From: UBA1067 sp963661055
GTDB taxonomy: Bacteria > Verrucomicrobiota > Kiritimatiellia > RFP12 > UBA1067
Direction of reading: 5' to 3'
NCBI GenBank assembly: GCA_963661055.1
Contig: CAVLAC010000013.1
Location: 1 to 25,375, forward strand
Length of the DNA: 25,375 nucleotides
A model generated the notes under the pieces. It was not told the DNA's origin, made no database searches, and worked only from the letters and a program-made list of their open reading frames with translations. Every line of letters starts with the position of its first letter. Positions within the stretch are counted from its first letter, which is position 1. Shown here one piece after another: positions 1 through 8,416 of this stretch. A program made the position numbers and the translations under genes.

Positions 1-29
1 ACGCGACGAGCTCGACCAGAGTTGCCAAC

Positions 30-61
30 GCGGCACGGCGGGCGGCCGACAGCCGTGCCGC
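30..61. repeat. Inverted repeat, 10-bp arms
   Basis: Arms at 30-39 (GCGGCACGGC) and 52-61 (GCCGTGCCGC) are perfect reverse complements around a 12-base GC-rich loop. The element lies in the non-coding stretch beyond the histidine phosphatase gene. It could be a REP-like palindrome or part of a termination region. No T-run follows it directly, so I do not call it a terminator. Confidence 0.6.
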
Positions 62-94
62 ACGTTGTAAGGCACAAACCAAAACAACACAAAC

Positions 95-116
95 GGCGGG
101 CAAGGGACTGCCCGCC
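95..116 (-). terminator. Hairpin, possible terminator of the left-end operon
   Basis: GGCGGGCA (95-102) and TGCCCGCC (109-116) form a perfect 8-bp stem with a 6-base loop. Read on the minus strand, the stem is followed by a T-rich stretch (GTTTGTGTTGTTTT, about 81-94). This fits a rho-independent terminator about 80 bases past the stop codon of the last gene. A REP-type intergenic palindrome is the main alternative. The T-run is interrupted by G, so termination efficiency is uncertain. Confidence 0.5.
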
Positions 117-125
117 CTACCAATC

Positions 126-143
126 AATCCTGTTAATCCTGTC
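126..143. repeat. Short tandem repeat, two 9-base units
   Basis: Two adjacent units, AATCCTGTT and AATCCTGTC, lie between the hairpin at 95-116 and the stop codon at 196. Similar AATCCTGT runs are, to my knowledge, common intergenic fillers in unrelated bacteria. A short hairpin (CTTCG at 180-184 with CGAAG at 191-195) lies directly beyond the stop codon. I see nothing else in 1-195. Confidence 0.5.
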
Positions 144-195
144 TAAACAGAATCAAAGGATAACTCTACCACTATTCGACTTCGTCTAAACGAAG

Positions 196-861
196 CTATT
201 TGCGGATGCCGCGGATGCCTGTAGAGAAGCCTGAGCGCAGGTACTCGATTCGGCGGGTGCCGTTAGGGGCGATAATGATTGCCGTGGCATCTAGAAAGCG
301 CGGCCATTCGGTATGGGAGAAGTCCGTTTTTACGCCGCGCGCAAACAAAAACGCGGCAATATAAATATCGTGGGTCGCAAAAATGCCAAGTTGCCCCTTA
401 AAACGCGCGAGTTGCTCCGCCTCATACTTATCTGCCGCGTCCGTAAGCGGAGCAAAGCCGCGCAATTTGCCTGTATGCATATACTCAAGCATTCGGTCAA
501 AGAAAGTTCCGTCACGGAACACCTCCCAGACCTCGTGCTCATCGGCAACAAAAGCACACGAATTGCCCACTACGGGGTCCGTCGGAATCGCCGCGTCCGC
601 TAGCCCCATACCCTCGGCAATGAGCGCGGCAGTTTGACGGGTCCGCAAAAGCGGGCTTGCCAAGAATTGGACATCCCTCGCCGCGCCGCGAAGTGCCGCG
701 CCAAATGCGCGGCTCATTTCCTTACCTGCTTCCGTCAGCGAAACTGCCGTGCCGAAAGTCGGGTCTTCATGGTCAATTTCGGTGCGCTCGCCATGACGAA
801 CGAGGAGGAGAACCCTGTTCCCCTCCTCAAGTTCGCGGCGAATATCTTGCAAATTCACCAT
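196..861 (-). CDS. Histidine phosphatase family protein (phosphoglycerate mutase-like)
   Basis: This 221-residue protein opens with the family signature RHG (residues 22-24), whose histidine is the phospho-acceptor. It later has RTRQTA, another phosphate-pocket element, and ATHD near the C-terminus supplying the second histidine. The family removes or transfers phosphate on sugars, proteins or small molecules; the substrate cannot be told from sequence. There is no signal peptide, so it is probably cytoplasmic. It starts 7 bases after the stop of the beta-lactamase-fold gene and is the last gene of the long minus-strand run. Its ribosome-binding site is weak, suggesting coupling to the upstream gene. 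The two hairpins between it and the window edge fit the end of a transcript. Confidence 0.85.
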   Translation of the reverse strand: MVNLQDIRRELEEGNRVLLLVRHGERTEIDHEDPTFGTAVSLTEAGKEMSRAFGAALRGAARDVQFLASPLLRTRQTAALIAEGMGLADAAIPTDPVVGNSCAFVADEHEVWEVFRDGTFFDRMLEYMHTGKLRGFAPLTDAADKYEAEQLARFKGQLGIFATHDIYIAAFLFARGVKTDFSHTEWPRFLDATAIIIAPNGTRRIEYLRSGFSTGIRGIRK

Positions 862-868
862 TATTTGA

Positions 869-2119
869 TTATTTCAGGCGACCCGTATAAGCGTCCGTCG
901 CCGAATTGTCAATCTCCGCCTTGAAGAACTCATTCGCGGCATCCGCCACCTTCGCGTCCCACGGACGCGGACCGCCCTCGAGCTGAACGGCCCAGAGCTT
1001 GAGTTGCTTCTTGTGCCAGTTCACGGAGCAATTTGTGCCCCACGCGCCGCCATGACCGAACCACTCATTCTCGCCGTCCTTAACAGGTGCGCCAAGTCCG
1101 AGCGAATAGCCGCCCAAGCCCTCAGGACGCGTAGAGACCGCGAGAATGCTCTTAACCGTCTCTTCCTTGAGAATACGGACTCCGTTCTCGCCCATACCAA
1201 GGTTCATGAGCATCTTATAGAACTTAACCTGGTCGCGTGCCGTGACCCAAAGCCCCGCACCCGCCGAAGCAAAGACGCGACTACGGTCATTATACGGTCT
1301 CTGTTGCCAGCCGTGCTCACGCATATAGGTCGCGGGGTCTTCTCCGTGGGCAACATAGCTCTCGAAGAGGTGGGATTGCTGTTCTTCCGTCGGCCAGAAG
1401 CCCGAGCTCGTCATGCCCAAGGGGTCAAGAACTGTCTTTTGGAGGTAATCCTCCCAGCGCATACCCGTTACGACTTCGACGACTGCCGCGCCAATGTCGA
1501 TACCCGTATTCGAGTACTGCTGCTTCGTGCCGGGCTCAAAAAGAATCGGGCATGCCGCCGCGATAGCCGCCGTCTGACGAAGCGGGGCACCGCCCGACCA
1601 GCCGCCGTGACGCAGGTTCGCCTGCTTCGCGCAAATCTCAAAGGGAAATCCGCCCGTGTGGTTCAGCACCATACGAATCGTAAGGACATTCTTCGCCTGA
1701 TGGAGCGTCTTAACTCCGTTTGTCTCGCTATCGAGCACCCAGAGGGTCTTGAACTCAGGCAAATACTTCGAAACAGGGTCATCGAGCGTAATTTTGCCTT
1801 CTTCGACGAGCTTCGCAATCGTCACGCCGCAGAAACCCTTCGTCTGGGAGCACTGCATATAAATGTCATCCACGGTAAGCGGACGCTTTGTCGCGACATC
1901 CGCATACCCGACGCACGCGACTTCTTCAACGCCGTCCTTATAGAGAATCGAGATAGCACCTGGTAGGGCACCCTTCTCCACATACGGCATAATCGCGTCC
2001 TTCACGAAAGTTGTCCCTGACGGACGCCCTCCCGTAAGTGAGTCGTATTTCGCTTGTGTTGTGCACCCCGCCACAGCAAGCGCCGCCGCGAACGCGGCAA
2101 TTATCATTGATTTTTGCAT
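869..2119 (-). CDS. Serine hydrolase of the beta-lactamase/penicillin-binding fold, lipoprotein
   Basis: This 416-residue protein begins with a hydrophobic leader ending in a lipobox (VAGC, Cys19), so it should be a lipid-anchored envelope protein. The beta-lactamase (class C)/EstB-like fold is shown by the SxxK motif S91-Q-T-K94, the YxN motif Y202-S-N204 and an HGGAWG segment near the C-terminus in place of KTG. These residues form the acylation site of peptidases and esterases of this fold. Substrates range from D-alanyl peptides to esters, so I would not call it an antibiotic-resistance beta-lactamase. It starts 41 bases after the preceding lipoprotein gene, behind a clear AGGAG ribosome-binding site. 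The 41-base gap shows no convincing promoter. Probable role: cell-wall peptide or ester turnover. Confidence 0.85.
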   Translation of the reverse strand: MQKSMIIAAFAAALAVAGCTTQAKYDSLTGGRPSGTTFVKDAIMPYVEKGALPGAISILYKDGVEEVACVGYADVATKRPLTVDDIYMQCSQTKGFCGVTIAKLVEEGKITLDDPVSKYLPEFKTLWVLDSETNGVKTLHQAKNVLTIRMVLNHTGGFPFEICAKQANLRHGGWSGGAPLRQTAAIAAACPILFEPGTKQQYSNTGIDIGAAVVEVVTGMRWEDYLQKTVLDPLGMTSSGFWPTEEQQSHLFESYVAHGEDPATYMREHGWQQRPYNDRSRVFASAGAGLWVTARDQVKFYKMLMNLGMGENGVRILKEETVKSILAVSTRPEGLGGYSLGLGAPVKDGENEWFGHGGAWGTNCSVNWHKKQLKLWAVQLEGGPRPWDAKVADAANEFFKAEIDNSATDAYTGRLK

Positions 2120-2160
2120 TATTTACTCCTGCTTATTTTAGTTGTTAGTGATTAGTGAAA

Positions 2161-2685
2161 TTAGCGTAGGGTTGGGTTATCAAACTCACGGATAACATCC
2201 AGCAACTGCTCCGCGAGGTCAGGGTCGACCTCGAAGATGTTTTCCGCTTCCGAGTAAGTATTGTTGTTGATATTCGCCTTGACGGCGATGAACCGCTCAA
2301 ACTTCTCTTTTTTCGAGCCCTTAAAGTTCTTTTCCTTATCTAAGAGCCCGTGATTGACGAGATTCTGGAAGATGTCATTCACATGTTTCGGGTCAACATG
2401 CATCCGTTGGGTACGAATATCGCGCCAAGTATCGGACTTAAAGGTCTTCGCGAAGTCATTGGAGACGCGGTCACTCGTCCCTTTTCGAAGTTCCACGAGC
2501 CCCAAGCCATTGATATAGACCGCCACGCGCCGCACAGGGTCGCGATTCATATTGTAATAATGAATATCCACCCAATTAAGCTGACTCTCTTGAACGGTGA
2601 TATAGGGGTTCTGCCAAAACGGACCGCACCCCGAAAGTGCCGCGATCGCGGCAAACAAGGCTACTATCAAAGACTTTTTACGCAT
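2161..2685 (-). CDS. Lipoprotein of unknown function
   Basis: This 174-residue protein has a basic N-terminus, a hydrophobic stretch and the lipobox LSGC (Cys20), predicting export and lipid anchoring. I recognise no family in the mature part. It is charged, with many Asp, Lys and Arg, and contains a segment with WVDIHYYN and DPVRRVAVYINGLG that looks beta-rich. The start is supported by GGGAG a few bases upstream. The first 19 bases of the gene overlap the end of coaX in another frame, so translation is probably coupled. Together with the next gene it makes a pair of consecutive lipoproteins. Confidence 0.75.
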   Translation of the reverse strand: MRKKSLIVALFAAIAALSGCGPFWQNPYITVQESQLNWVDIHYYNMNRDPVRRVAVYINGLGLVELRKGTSDRVSNDFAKTFKSDTWRDIRTQRMHVDPKHVNDIFQNLVNHGLLDKEKNFKGSKKEKFERFIAVKANINNNTYSEAENIFEVDPDLAEQLLDVIREFDNPTLR

Positions 2686-3431
2686 ATTTCAGCCGCTCCC
2701 ATAAGGGTTAACCCCGCGCAACTTTCAATGGGCATCTCGAGTCCCTCAATCGCCTTCTGCGAAAAGCCGCCCGTTGCCACGAGTTTAAAGGGTTCATCAA
2801 AGTTCTTCTGGAGTTCGTGGATAATCTCGCGCACCATCCCTCGATAGCCGACCGCCATCCCGAGTTGCATCGCCTCCTTGGTGGAGTGTCCGATGGTGGG
2901 CACGGTCTTAAAGCCAAGTTCCAAGCGCGGCAATTGCGCCGTGCGTTCGGCGAGATAATCGCGCATCAAGGGGAAGCCAGGCGCAATTACACCGCCGCGC
3001 CAAACCTTGTCGCTCGTAAGGACTGCCGCCGTGAAAGCCGTACCAAAGTCCATCACGATAACGGGCGCACCAAACTTCGTAATTGCGCCTGCCGCGTCCG
3101 CCAAGCGGTCATTGCCGATGGTCTCAGGCTCAGGATAATCAAAGGCAACTTCAGGAAATGCCTTTTGGAAGAGCGCGAGATTAACGACAAAAAGCCGTAG
3201 CCCCAATTCTGCCGCGAGCGCCTCCCACGCGGAATCCTTGCGCGGCACAACTGAGACATAGGCGAACGATTGGAACTGCAATTCAGAATGAAGTTTGCGG
3301 GCGAAAGCGAGCGCTTCTTCAAGGGTTCCATCACAGTGCCAAGATGCCTGCAAACGCCCATCCTCCCAGTGTCCGAGAGTGGTGGATGTATTGCCGACAT
3401 CAACGACGAGTATTTTTAGACGGCTCGCCAT
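2667..3431 (-). CDS. coaX: Type III pantothenate kinase
   Basis: CoaX phosphorylates pantothenate with ATP, the first step of coenzyme A synthesis, in the cytoplasm. The 254-residue length is typical. The ASKHA-fold motifs are present: the phosphate-binding DVGNTST at residues 11-17, the central DFGTAFT, and GGVIAPG followed by the RTAQLPRLEL segment that lines the pantothenate site. The usual DFGTATT is here DFGTAFT, a mild deviation. The gene overlaps the end of nadC by 16 bases and the start of the following lipoprotein gene by 19 bases, so it sits inside one operon. Pairing of coaX with nadC is common in bacteria and places two cofactor enzymes under shared control. Type III enzymes are not feedback-inhibited by CoA. 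Confidence 0.93.
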   Translation of the reverse strand: MASRLKILVVDVGNTSTTLGHWEDGRLQASWHCDGTLEEALAFARKLHSELQFQSFAYVSVVPRKDSAWEALAAELGLRLFVVNLALFQKAFPEVAFDYPEPETIGNDRLADAAGAITKFGAPVIVMDFGTAFTAAVLTSDKVWRGGVIAPGFPLMRDYLAERTAQLPRLELGFKTVPTIGHSTKEAMQLGMAVGYRGMVREIIHELQKNFDEPFKLVATGGFSQKAIEGLEMPIESCAGLTLMGAAEICVKSL

Positions 3432-4306
3432 TCGAGGGAGAGGTCAACGGACCCCGCACTATGCGTTAAACAGCCAAGAGAAATTGCCGTCACACCCGTC
3501 GCGGCAACTTCCTTTGCGCGGTCGAGGGTAATGCCGCCCGAGGCCTCCGTCTTCGAAATGCCGCGACACAGCTTGACGCACTTCTTCATATCCGCGATAT
3601 CCATATTGTCGAGCATAATCCATTCAGGCTTCGCCTTCAGGGCACTCGCGCATTCGCGAACGGACTCCACCTCGACTTCGACAGCGAGCTTCGGGAACGC
3701 CTTGCGCGCGGCAATTACGGCTTGGTCGAGTTCGTCGGGGTCGCCACCCTTCCAGAGGCGACGATGATTATCCTTCATCAGCACGCGGTCATACATCCCC
3801 ATACGGTGATTTGTGCCACCGCCACAAAGGACGGCGTACTTCTCGAACACCCTAAGTCCAGGCGTGGTCTTGCGTGTATCAAGAATCAAAGTGCCGCGCT
3901 TTTTGGTGGCGTCCACGAACTTGCGCGTCAAAGTCGCCGTCGCGCACATCCGTTGCATAAAGTTGAGAGCCGTCCGTTCCGCCGCGAGGATGGAACGCGC
4001 CTTACCACGGAAAATGAGAATAGGCTCTTTAGGCTTCACAATAGAGCCATCGGGCTTCAGAATCTGCACGCGAATCGTGGGGTCAACGGCACGCAAAACC
4101 GCCTTCGCGACAGTCGCACCCGCGACCACGCAACCCGTCCCTTTCGCATAAATCTCGCCTGTAGCAACGACTTTCGGGTCAACGAGTGCCTCACTCGTCG
4201 CGTCACACCACTTCGTTGCGCGACAATCGGCGGCGTCCGCCAAATCTTCATTAAGCGCAAGCCGCACAGCAGCCTGCGCACGCGTTGAACGCATTACATC
4301 CTTCAT
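3416..4306 (-). CDS. nadC: Nicotinate-nucleotide pyrophosphorylase (quinolinate phosphoribosyltransferase)
   Basis: NadC makes nicotinate mononucleotide from quinolinate and PRPP in de novo NAD synthesis. The 296-residue protein has the family core: DTRKTTPGLR at residues 143-152, then K-Y-A-V and CGGGTNHRMG at 161-170, and LMKDNH (176-181), which bind substrate and PRPP. The N-terminal EDxxxxDxT region is present but carries extra residues (EDLADAADCRATKWCDAT). The start is supported by GGGAG just upstream. The gene follows the small membrane-protein gene by 14 bases and overlaps coaX by 16 bases. No nadA or nadB lies in the window, although NAD kinase is encoded about 11 kb upstream in the same gene run. 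Confidence 0.94.
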   Translation of the reverse strand: MKDVMRSTRAQAAVRLALNEDLADAADCRATKWCDATSEALVDPKVVATGEIYAKGTGCVVAGATVAKAVLRAVDPTIRVQILKPDGSIVKPKEPILIFRGKARSILAAERTALNFMQRMCATATLTRKFVDATKKRGTLILDTRKTTPGLRVFEKYAVLCGGGTNHRMGMYDRVLMKDNHRRLWKGGDPDELDQAVIAARKAFPKLAVEVEVESVRECASALKAKPEWIMLDNMDIADMKKCVKLCRGISKTEASGGITLDRAKEVAATGVTAISLGCLTHSAGSVDLSLEWRAV

Positions 4307-4320
4307 CTCAGCTCCCCGCG

Positions 4321-4554
4321 TCAGATTTGCGACAAGTAGGTGAGGTGATCGTAAAGCATGTAGACGAGCCCCCCAGCCAAAGCCAAGCCGACAACTGCCG
4401 CGATAAGCGCGATAGTTGCGGAAACCTTACCCGTCCCCGAGACGGACTTCTTCGGTTGCTCCTCAGGCTCGAGCTTAAAACGATCGGCGATGGTCACACC
4501 ACCTGTCGTCGTTGCGCTCGGCATAGGCGCTGCAGTCGTAGTTTTCAGTTTCAT
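4321..4554 (-). CDS. Small single-pass membrane protein, unknown function
   Basis: From the ATG at 4554 this is a 77-residue protein. It has a Thr/Ala/Pro-rich N-terminus, an acidic patch (LEPEEQPKK) and one C-terminal membrane helix (roughly residues 48-70, rich in Ala, Gly, Val and Leu) before a short tail. It resembles a tail-anchored or small bitopic protein; I recognise no family. An in-frame GTG at 4581 would add nine residues, but a TATAAT box lies between the two starts, which argues for 4554. The gene lies between htpX and nadC. Confidence 0.65.
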   Translation of the reverse strand: MKLKTTTAAPMPSATTTGGVTIADRFKLEPEEQPKKSVSGTGKVSATIALIAAVVGLALAGGLVYMLYDHLTYLSQI

Positions 4555-4561
4555 ACTTCTT

Positions 4562-4570
4562 ATTATACCA
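4562..4570 (-). promoter_or_regulatory. Extended -10 element upstream of the small membrane-protein gene
   Basis: On the minus strand TGG-TATAAT reads from 4570 to 4562, an excellent extended -10 box. The -35 position (about 4584-4589) is poor. The first transcribed base would fall at or within a base or two of the ATG at 4554, predicting a leaderless or nearly leaderless mRNA. This could be an internal promoter driving the membrane-protein gene, nadC and coaX. Confidence 0.5.
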
Positions 4571-4613
4571 TTTTTACCCACCGAATGGTAGGGGTCAAAC
4601 GCGGTGAGGGGCT

Positions 4614-5522
4614 TTAAGCGGTTGCGGGCGGTTGGTTTTGAGCGTTTTGCAGAGCTTCAATGCGAGCGGTAAGCGGAGGGTGCGTTGCCCAGAGGGAGGT
4701 CTTGCGTCCGCCCTCAGCAATACCCATCGCCTTGAGGGAATCGGGCAACACACCTGGTTGCAAGTTCCCGAGCCGCCGCAACGCGGCAATCATCGGACTC
4801 GCCGAGCCCAGCAACTTCGCCGATCCTGCGTCCGCGGCATATTCGCGGCGCCGCGAAAAGGCGCAGACCACGATGGAGGCGAGCAAGCCGAGGACAATAT
4901 CTAATAGCATTACAACAAGGAAGTAGATTCCGCTATTCGAACTGCGGCGACGCTCATTATTATTGCCCGCATTAGCGACAATCGAGGCAATTACCCGTGA
5001 GAAAAAGATAACAAAGGCATTTAAAACGCCCTGCACCAGCGTAAGCGTCACCATATCGCCATTCGCGACATGGCTCATCTCGTGTCCGAGTACCGCACGG
5101 AGCTCTTCCTTGGACATCTGCTCCATAATATTCGATGAGACGGCAACCAGCGCATGATTACGGAACGCTCCCGTAGCGAATGCATTGGCGGAGCCTGGAT
5201 AAATCGCGACTTCGGGCATCTTCACATTGGCACGGCGGGCAAGTTCCGCGACTGTATCTACAAGCCACCGCTCGGCAGGACCTTCCGTGCCATCGATAGT
5301 CTTGGCGCGGCAGGCAAACTTCGCCATCGGTTTAGAGAGCAAAAGTGAGATAATCGCGCCGATAAAGCCATAGACGAACGCGAAAATCACGAGTTCCGCC
5401 CAGGCGGGCCCAATCAATTCCGCGACGGAAGTCCCCAATAGCGCAACTAGCACATTAGTGACTATGCCGAGCATAATCAAGACGGCGAGGTTGGTCGCCA
5501 CAAAGAGCAATACGCGTTTCAT
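4614..5522 (-). CDS. htpX: HtpX-family membrane zinc metalloprotease
   Basis: HtpX degrades misfolded membrane proteins together with FtsH. The 302-residue protein has two N-terminal membrane helices (about residues 5-28 and 42-63) and the zinc site H147-E-x-x-H151 within GHEMSHVANGD. Two further hydrophobic segments (about 160-183 and 198-221) follow, and the third zinc ligand is likely E227 in REYAADAGSA. Length and layout match the family. The start has an AAGGAAA ribosome-binding site. It begins 37 bases after the stop of the 945-residue protein gene, so it may be co-transcribed with that envelope protein. I see no heat-shock promoter in the short gap. Confidence 0.95.
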   Translation of the reverse strand: MKRVLLFVATNLAVLIMLGIVTNVLVALLGTSVAELIGPAWAELVIFAFVYGFIGAIISLLLSKPMAKFACRAKTIDGTEGPAERWLVDTVAELARRANVKMPEVAIYPGSANAFATGAFRNHALVAVSSNIMEQMSKEELRAVLGHEMSHVANGDMVTLTLVQGVLNAFVIFFSRVIASIVANAGNNNERRRSSNSGIYFLVVMLLDIVLGLLASIVVCAFSRRREYAADAGSAKLLGSASPMIAALRRLGNLQPGVLPDSLKAMGIAEGGRKTSLWATHPPLTARIEALQNAQNQPPATA

Positions 5523-5559
5523 CTTTTTCTATTTCCTTTCTTATGAGGCTCTTAGGGTG

Positions 5560-8397
5560 TTAGCGGGATGTCGTCCGTGCCTTTTTACCATAAACCACGA
5601 TTTTAGCGAGCGCAAATGGTGCCACGCCACTTTCCACCGCACGCTTCGCGCGAATATACCGCGCTACGACACGCGGCTTATTAGTCGTTAGGTCAATGCG
5701 CCATTCATTAGGCTCTTCAAGCTTCTTTATTTTCCCTTCGGTTGGGATAGTTGGCAAAACCACCTTCTCGTGCCAGACCTCGTGCCAAGTGTTGCCGTCC
5801 TTACTCACTTCAACGACGAGCGGAGACTCCTGAGTCGAGGAACAAACTTCCTTATCCACATTCTTTATCAAAATACCCGACACCTCCGTCATAAGCGGAA
5901 GCGAAACAGTAACAGAAGGCTCATTCGTCGATGCCGCGCAAACTCGCGTTTCGCCCGCAGGGGAAATATCGGTAAACTTATCCCAAGTAATCGCGGGATT
6001 CATTTCCGCGTCATACATAAGGGGTGAGGCGACAGGCATTGCCCCCTCGGAAATTATCCGTGCCCCAAAGAGCATAGGCGACGTTTTGTCGAGTTTCTTT
6101 TCGCGTGCAGGGGTCGCCTTCTTTACGACTTCCTTATTCGCGACAGGCTTCGCATATTTACGCGCGAGTTCCAGTGCCGCGAGGAAACCGTCCCGATTAT
6201 TATTCTCGCTCGCGGCATAAAGAATCTCATTCCAATTGAGCTCGGGCACTTTCGGTTGCCAACCCGCCTTCTTCATGCGGCTACGATGTTGCGCCGAGTA
6301 ACTCGTGTAAGTCTTGGGGTCAGCCCACGTCTTAGCGGACGCCAAAAACTTCGCGGCAGTGCGCTTATCTTTCATAAACACCTTCGCCGCCCAAACAATG
6401 GAGTCATTAAAGAAATTAGAAGCCCCCAATTGTGCCGTCGTAATCGTATCAAACAAGTCGAGCAGTGCCGCAGTGTCATTCTCGAGGAGTTCCGCCGAAG
6501 CCTGCAAAAAGCCCTCAAAGTCGCAATATTCAGCCCACGGCTCAAGGGGTTCGCGCAAAAGTGCATGCACGAACTTAAGTGCCGCGAGTCGCACGGGGAG
6601 TGCCGCGCCCGTCTTCTTTAACTGCGCAAACCACGCATTCAACATCTCATAAGCGAATGGCGGCACTGGCGCGAGAGACTTCGCCGCCAAGTTCCCGAAG
6701 TTCTGCCAAACTTTTGAAGAAACCTTATTCTTATCAAGCCAATCCCGATAATCGCGCCACGCGAGGACATTCAAGGGATACGCCTTAAGTGCCGCGCGAT
6801 AAGTCTCGTCCACGCGCTCCGTCCAGCCCTGCGCCCTAAACTGCCGCGCACGCGTCGCCGCAAGCCAACGGACGCGCTCCGAAGCCAAAAACGCCTCTTC
6901 ATCCGCAAAAACCACGCTACTCGCGAGAATTTGGCTCAACTCCTTGCCGAGAAGACCTTCCTCCTGCCAATCAAGCCGCTCCGACTTCGTTTGACCCACG
7001 ACACGCCAATCGCCCTTCATCGGGCGCATAAGCAAAGTATCTTTATTGACAAGGCACGCGGGACGCGCCTGAGCCTGCATAAGTTGCGCCACATACACGA
7101 GCTGGTCATTAGGCGTGCCACCCGTGAACTCAAGAATCCGTGCCTCGGGCCACATCAAAGACCACAGTCCCTGACAGAGCGGATCACTCTTACGGAGCCC
7201 AAAGCAGTTAAAACTCGCCTTCTTCACATTATTTGTGAGCGCGAGAAGTTCCGCCTCAGGCACATTGGCGCGGCTATTGAGCCACTCAATGTCTTGTCCG
7301 CGAAGCTTATTGGAGAGTGCCTCACGCCAATCCCGCACGCTATAGTTCTCGACTTCAGCGGGGAAGCGTCCCGCACGATAAAGGCGTTCATAAGTCTTAA
7401 AGCGCGAGATAATCGGGGCACGCTTAGCGTCCGCCGCGTTCAGAGCAAGGGCGGTCGCGAAGCGGCGACCTACTTTTGTTGCGAGAATCCAATTAGAGCT
7501 ATCATTCCACACGAGCATATCCAGCCGCCGCAAGGCGCGGCGTTCAGCAATATTGTAGGGCGGGCACCCACTCGCAAACTCTTCCATCCATTCAATGTCA
7601 TTAAAGAAGTTCTGCAGAAACTCCACACCCCCTTCGCGTGCCGCCATACTGCGCACCGAGTCCACGCCCACTGCCGCGAAGATATGCGTACGGACATTTG
7701 CGAGGCGCACGGCGAGTTCCGCGTCCTTGAAATCATTCTTCGCATAGGCACGGATAATCCCCACATTCTGCCGAATCGGCGATACAGCGTCCGTCGCCGT
7801 AAAGTGTGCGCCGCTCGGTCCATTCAGGATTTCCCGCCGCTTTTGGACGCATTCCGACTTCGAAAGGTCAAACGGCGTAAGAGCGGTCATCGTCTCGCGG
7901 CGCTTAGGCGTCCAAACGGACTTCGACTTTATAACACTGGTTGAGCCTTCCACCCCCGCAACAGTATGCTCGGGGGAGACGGCGGGTTTCTCGGTCGCCG
8001 TCTCTTCCAGAGCCTTCCGCAAGGCATCGTCCGCCGACGGCCCCGCCTCTTGGGTGGTTTCCGTTTCTTCGGGGGTCTCGGTCTGTGGCTGGGGTCTCAT
8101 ATAGAACCACCAATAAGCTCCGCCACCCGCAAGAAGCAAAAGCAAGAGGACAAAGAAGAAACATCCCGTATGAGACTTCGGTAAATCACCCGCATTGAGA
8201 TTGGGCGCGGCAGATTTTCGCGGCGCGGCAGGTTTCGCCTGAGGTGCTGCGGGCTTCTTAGCCTCCACTATGACATCCCCCGTCTCGGAAACCGCGAATG
8301 GCACACCGCAGACTGGACACGCAAAACGCCGCCCAAACAAATCTTCCGTCAACTCAAACTCGGTAACACAATGCGGACACTTTATTTTCTTGGACAT
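5560..8397 (-). CDS. Large membrane protein: zinc ribbon, membrane helix, C-terminal discoidin-like domain
   Basis: This 945-residue protein has three visible parts. An N-terminal zinc ribbon carries two CxxC pairs (C7/C10 and C27/C30), in the style of MJ0042-type zinc-finger domains. After an Ala/Pro/Lys-rich linker there is one strong membrane helix (about residues 79-100, FFFVLLLLLLAGGGAYWW), followed by an acidic Pro/Thr/Glu linker. The remaining roughly 840 residues are probably extracytoplasmic. They contain a long helical, Trp- and Ala-rich region with possible tetratricopeptide-like packing, and a C-terminal segment (about 790-945) that resembles an F5/8 type C (discoidin) beta-sandwich. 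I do not recognise the full architecture. It follows the 445-residue secreted-protein gene by 19 bases, behind an AAAGGGG ribosome-binding site. The two may work together at the cell surface. Confidence 0.75.
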   Translation of the reverse strand: MSKKIKCPHCVTEFELTEDLFGRRFACPVCGVPFAVSETGDVIVEAKKPAAPQAKPAAPRKSAAPNLNAGDLPKSHTGCFFFVLLLLLLAGGGAYWWFYMRPQPQTETPEETETTQEAGPSADDALRKALEETATEKPAVSPEHTVAGVEGSTSVIKSKSVWTPKRRETMTALTPFDLSKSECVQKRREILNGPSGAHFTATDAVSPIRQNVGIIRAYAKNDFKDAELAVRLANVRTHIFAAVGVDSVRSMAAREGGVEFLQNFFNDIEWMEEFASGCPPYNIAERRALRRLDMLVWNDSSNWILATKVGRRFATALALNAADAKRAPIISRFKTYERLYRAGRFPAEVENYSVRDWREALSNKLRGQDIEWLNSRANVPEAELLALTNNVKKASFNCFGLRKSDPLCQGLWSLMWPEARILEFTGGTPNDQLVYVAQLMQAQARPACLVNKDTLLMRPMKGDWRVVGQTKSERLDWQEEGLLGKELSQILASSVVFADEEAFLASERVRWLAATRARQFRAQGWTERVDETYRAALKAYPLNVLAWRDYRDWLDKNKVSSKVWQNFGNLAAKSLAPVPPFAYEMLNAWFAQLKKTGAALPVRLAALKFVHALLREPLEPWAEYCDFEGFLQASAELLENDTAALLDLFDTITTAQLGASNFFNDSIVWAAKVFMKDKRTAAKFLASAKTWADPKTYTSYSAQHRSRMKKAGWQPKVPELNWNEILYAASENNNRDGFLAALELARKYAKPVANKEVVKKATPAREKKLDKTSPMLFGARIISEGAMPVASPLMYDAEMNPAITWDKFTDISPAGETRVCAASTNEPSVTVSLPLMTEVSGILIKNVDKEVCSSTQESPLVVEVSKDGNTWHEVWHEKVVLPTIPTEGKIKKLEEPNEWRIDLTTNKPRVVARYIRAKRAVESGVAPFALAKIVVYGKKARTTSR

Positions 8398-8416
8398 AAA
8401 ACTACCCCTTTAATCC

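Noticed and set aside
1004..1966. Long plus-strand ORF opposite the beta-lactamase-fold gene (320 codons)
   Set aside because: It is Arg- and His-rich, has no family motif or ribosome-binding site and lies fully antisense to a well-supported gene.
869..2119. Antibiotic-resistance beta-lactamase
   Set aside because: SxxK and YxN motifs are shared with peptidases and esterases; nothing in the sequence points to drug hydrolysis.
6931..7944. Plus-strand ORF of 337 codons opposite the 945-residue protein gene
   Set aside because: Antisense shadow with Arg/His-rich, family-free translation.
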